DNA of 34,751 nt from an uncultured Comamonadaceae bacterium (GTDB taxonomy: Bacteria > Pseudomonadota > Gammaproteobacteria > Burkholderiales > Burkholderiaceae), in the NCBI GenBank assembly GCA_946482595.1, contig CAMLSD010000056.1, forward strand, positions 1 through 34,751. Reading direction: 5' to 3'. Shown in pieces: positions 32,828 to 34,751 of the stretch. The notes beneath the pieces were generated by a model, which worked only from the letters and a program-made list of their open reading frames with translations, was not told the DNA's origin and made no database searches. Every line of letters begins with the position of its first letter. Position 1 is the stretch's first letter. The translations under genes were made by a program, and so were the position numbers.

Positions 32828-33589
32828 ATGAAACTCTTTCAGCTCGAGGGCCGCGTGGCCATCGTCACCGGCTCGAGCCGCGGCATCGGCCGCTCGATCG
32901 CCGAGAACCTGGCGCGCTGCGGCGCACGGGTGGTCATCTCCAGCCGCAAGGCCGAGGCCTGCGAGGCGGTGGCCGAAAGCATCCGCGCCGAGGGTGGCCA
33001 GGCCGTGGCCATCCCCGCCAACATCTCGTCGAAGGAGCAGATCGAGGCGCTGGTCGCGAGCACGCGCGAGCAATTGGGGCCGATCGACATCCTGGTGTGC
33101 AATGCCGCCAGCAACCCCTACTACGGGCCGATGACCGGGCTGAGCGACGAGGTCTTCAACAAGATCATGCACAACAACGTGCTGAGCAACCACTGGCTGT
33201 GCAACCTGGTGCGTCCCGACATGGCCGCCCGCCGCGACGGTGCGATCATCATCGTGTCGTCGATCGGCGGCCTGCACGGCTCGACCACGATCGGCGCCTA
33301 CAACATCTCGAAGGCGGCCGACATGCAGCTGGCGCGCAACCTGGCGGTTGAATGGGGCCCGGACAACATCCGCGTGAACTGCATCGCGCCGGGCGTGATC
33401 CGCACCGACTTCGCACGGGCACTGCATGAAGACCCGAAGGTGCGCAGCCTGGTGGAATCGCAGCTGCCGCTGCGCCGCATCGGCGAGCCCGACGACATCG
33501 GCGGCATTGCCGTGATGCTGGCCGGCCCGGCGGGGCGCTACATCACCGGGCAGGCGCTGGTGGCCGACGGGGGCTACATGATCCGCTGA
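32828..33589 (+). CDS. Short-chain dehydrogenase/reductase
   Basis: This 253-aa NAD(P)-dependent oxidoreductase of the classical SDR family has the nucleotide motif TGSSRGIG (about 14-21), the NAAS segment near 92, SSIGG with the catalytic serine near 142 and YNISK with the catalytic tyrosine and lysine near 155-159. It ends in the family pattern VADGGYMIR. I chose the ATG at 32828 over a GTG five codons upstream. The substrate is not predictable. It starts 54 bp after the kinase gene. Confidence 0.92.
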   Translation: MKLFQLEGRVAIVTGSSRGIGRSIAENLARCGARVVISSRKAEACEAVAESIRAEGGQAVAIPANISSKEQIEALVASTREQLGPIDILVCNAASNPYYGPMTGLSDEVFNKIMHNNVLSNHWLCNLVRPDMAARRDGAIIIVSSIGGLHGSTTIGAYNISKAADMQLARNLAVEWGPDNIRVNCIAPGVIRTDFARALHEDPKVRSLVESQLPLRRIGEPDDIGGIAVMLAGPAGRYITGQALVADGGYMIR

Positions 33590-33618
33590 CGCGCGCGGGG
33601 CCGGGACCGAGCACGGCC

Positions 33619-34746
33619 TCAGCCCAGCGCGCTGCGGTTGCGGCCGTCCCGCTTGGCCTCGTAGAGCGCCGCGTCGGCCCGGCCCAGCAGTTCGGGCACG
33701 CCCTCGCCGCTGTCGGCCACTGCCACGCCGATGGACACCGTCACCGCCAGGCCGGGGGCGATCTGGCTCCAGTCGCGCTGCTGCACCCGGGTGCGGATGC
33801 GTTCGACCAGGCGCAGCGCGTCAGCCGTGTCGCTCACGCCCGGCAGGCACAGCAGGAACTCCTCGCCGCCATAACGGCCCAGGCGGTCGGCCGAGCGCAA
33901 CTCGCCGGCCACGGTGAGGGCAAAGGCGCGCAGCACCTCGTCCCCCACCAGGTGGCCGAAGCGGTCGTTGACCGACTTGAAATGGTCGAGGTCGAGCAGG
34001 GCCACGGCATACGAACGTGCACCCTCGCCGTGCTGGCGCCGGGCATCGTCGACCACGTCCAGGATGGCGCGCCGGTTGCGCGCCCCGGTGAGTTCGTCGC
34101 GCGCTGCGAGCTGTTCGAGCGCCTTGTTGGCCCGCGCCAGCTCGTCACGGCCGCGCAACATGACCTCGCGGATGCGCGCGCCGTACTGCCCCACCAGCAT
34201 GCAGCGCGCCACCAGCGAGGCGATCCAGAAGCCCGAGATCAACCGGTCGGCCAGGCTGGCCACCGGCATCGCCAGCCGCTCGCCCAGGCCGATCACCAGC
34301 AGCGCGGCCGAGGTGCACACCACCACCGCGGCCACCAGCATCTGGCTTCGGTCAAGCCGCAAGGCACCAAAGGCCGCGATCAGGAACAGCACCGACAGCA
34401 CCAGCACGCCCACCTGCGGCACCCACCAGGCCATGGCCAGGCACATCGCGGCATTGGCCATGACCTGCGGCAAGGTGAGGTAGTGGTCCTGGAAGTTCTC
34501 GTTGAGCCCCAGGCGCGAGCTGAGCAGGAAGGCACCGACGATGCTGCCCGATGCCAGCGCATAGACCAGCGGCACCTGCCAGCCCACGATGCCGGTCAGG
34601 TGGAAACCCGCCAGCGCCAGCACGTCGAGCGCGTAGCTGGCGGCGATCATCCACAGCATGCGGCGGCGCTGGCGGATGCGCCGCTGCTGGCGCATCTGGT
34701 CGCGGTCGATCGGCGGTGTGGACTCGCCCGGGGCGGTGGGGTGCAT
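33619..34746 (-). CDS. Membrane diguanylate cyclase (GGDEF)
   Basis: This 375-aa protein has six membrane helices in the first 200 residues and a C-terminal GGDEF domain (about 210-375). The active-site motif is GGEEF at 293-297. The inhibitory site RxxD is present exactly five residues before it (RSAD at 284-287), so product inhibition by c-di-GMP is likely. It therefore probably makes c-di-GMP. The N-terminal sensor type is not identified. The gene is complete, starting 5 bases before the window end, and converges on the SDR gene. Confidence 0.93.
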   Translation of the reverse strand: MHPTAPGESTPPIDRDQMRQQRRIRQRRRMLWMIAASYALDVLALAGFHLTGIVGWQVPLVYALASGSIVGAFLLSSRLGLNENFQDHYLTLPQVMANAAMCLAMAWWVPQVGVLVLSVLFLIAAFGALRLDRSQMLVAAVVVCTSAALLVIGLGERLAMPVASLADRLISGFWIASLVARCMLVGQYGARIREVMLRGRDELARANKALEQLAARDELTGARNRRAILDVVDDARRQHGEGARSYAVALLDLDHFKSVNDRFGHLVGDEVLRAFALTVAGELRSADRLGRYGGEEFLLCLPGVSDTADALRLVERIRTRVQQRDWSQIAPGLAVTVSIGVAVADSGEGVPELLGRADAALYEAKRDGRNRSALG

Positions 34747-34751
34747 GCGCT

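Overview
The window is high-GC DNA (roughly 70 percent by eye) and carries about 29 genes. It has no rRNA, tRNA, CRISPR array, phage gene or transposase that I can recognise. The gene families and the GC-rich hairpin repeats placed just after stop codons fit a betaproteobacterium of the order Burkholderiales, most likely the Leptothrix/Rubrivivax/Ideonella side. That placement is inference from family resemblance, not from a marker gene. The content is mostly chromosomal housekeeping and regulation. The accessory interest lies in the intergenic DNA.

Layout. 1-2.5 kb (minus): gspB and a GspA/ExeA-type ATPase, the pair that helps type II secretion cross peptidoglycan. 2.6-9.2 kb (minus): an iron block of ferredoxin-NADP reductase (fpr), a PepSY membrane protein, exbD, exbB, tonB and a TonB-dependent receptor. 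A Fur box sits on the -10 of tonB. 9.4-11.9 kb: an AbrB-type membrane protein, a Kbp-like BON/LysM protein, a repeat-rich spacer and a YiiM-like MOSC protein. 12.3-14.1 kb: pckG with a bidirectional terminator. 14.3-15.6 kb: a small 86-aa protein divergent from a LysR regulator, with a perfect 18-bp palindrome between them. 15.6-20.5 kb: dadA, divergent from argP-like, EamA exporter and phoD. 20.7-22.8 kb: an orphan 82-aa ORF, a two-domain fasciclin lipoprotein and a divergent TetR regulator. 22.9-25.6 kb: uspA with an FNR/Anr-like box, a structured and terminated non-coding stretch, then an Acg-like nitroreductase lipoprotein and its TetR regulator behind twin operators. 25.6-28.2 kb: LysR regulator divergent from mmsA. 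28.2-32.8 kb: a REC-TPR response regulator divergent from a four-PAS hybrid histidine kinase. 32.8-34.7 kb: an SDR oxidoreductase and a membrane GGDEF cyclase.

How the genes work together. The receptor, TonB-ExbB-ExbD, the PepSY protein and Fpr form a plausible iron uptake and reductive release line under Fur. DadA, the ArgP-like regulator and the EamA exporter look like an amino-acid module. PckG and MmsA feed central carbon metabolism. Five regulator/target neighbourhoods each carry a visible dyad or direct repeat that can be proposed as an operator.

The best candidates for something undescribed are the possible small RNA at about 23412-23671, which ends in a strong intrinsic terminator and has long-range complementarity, and the twin GTCAC-N6-GTGAC operators immediately downstream of it. 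Another is the nested palindromic element at 11125-11291, which lies next to a second copy of a 75-bp dispersed repeat.
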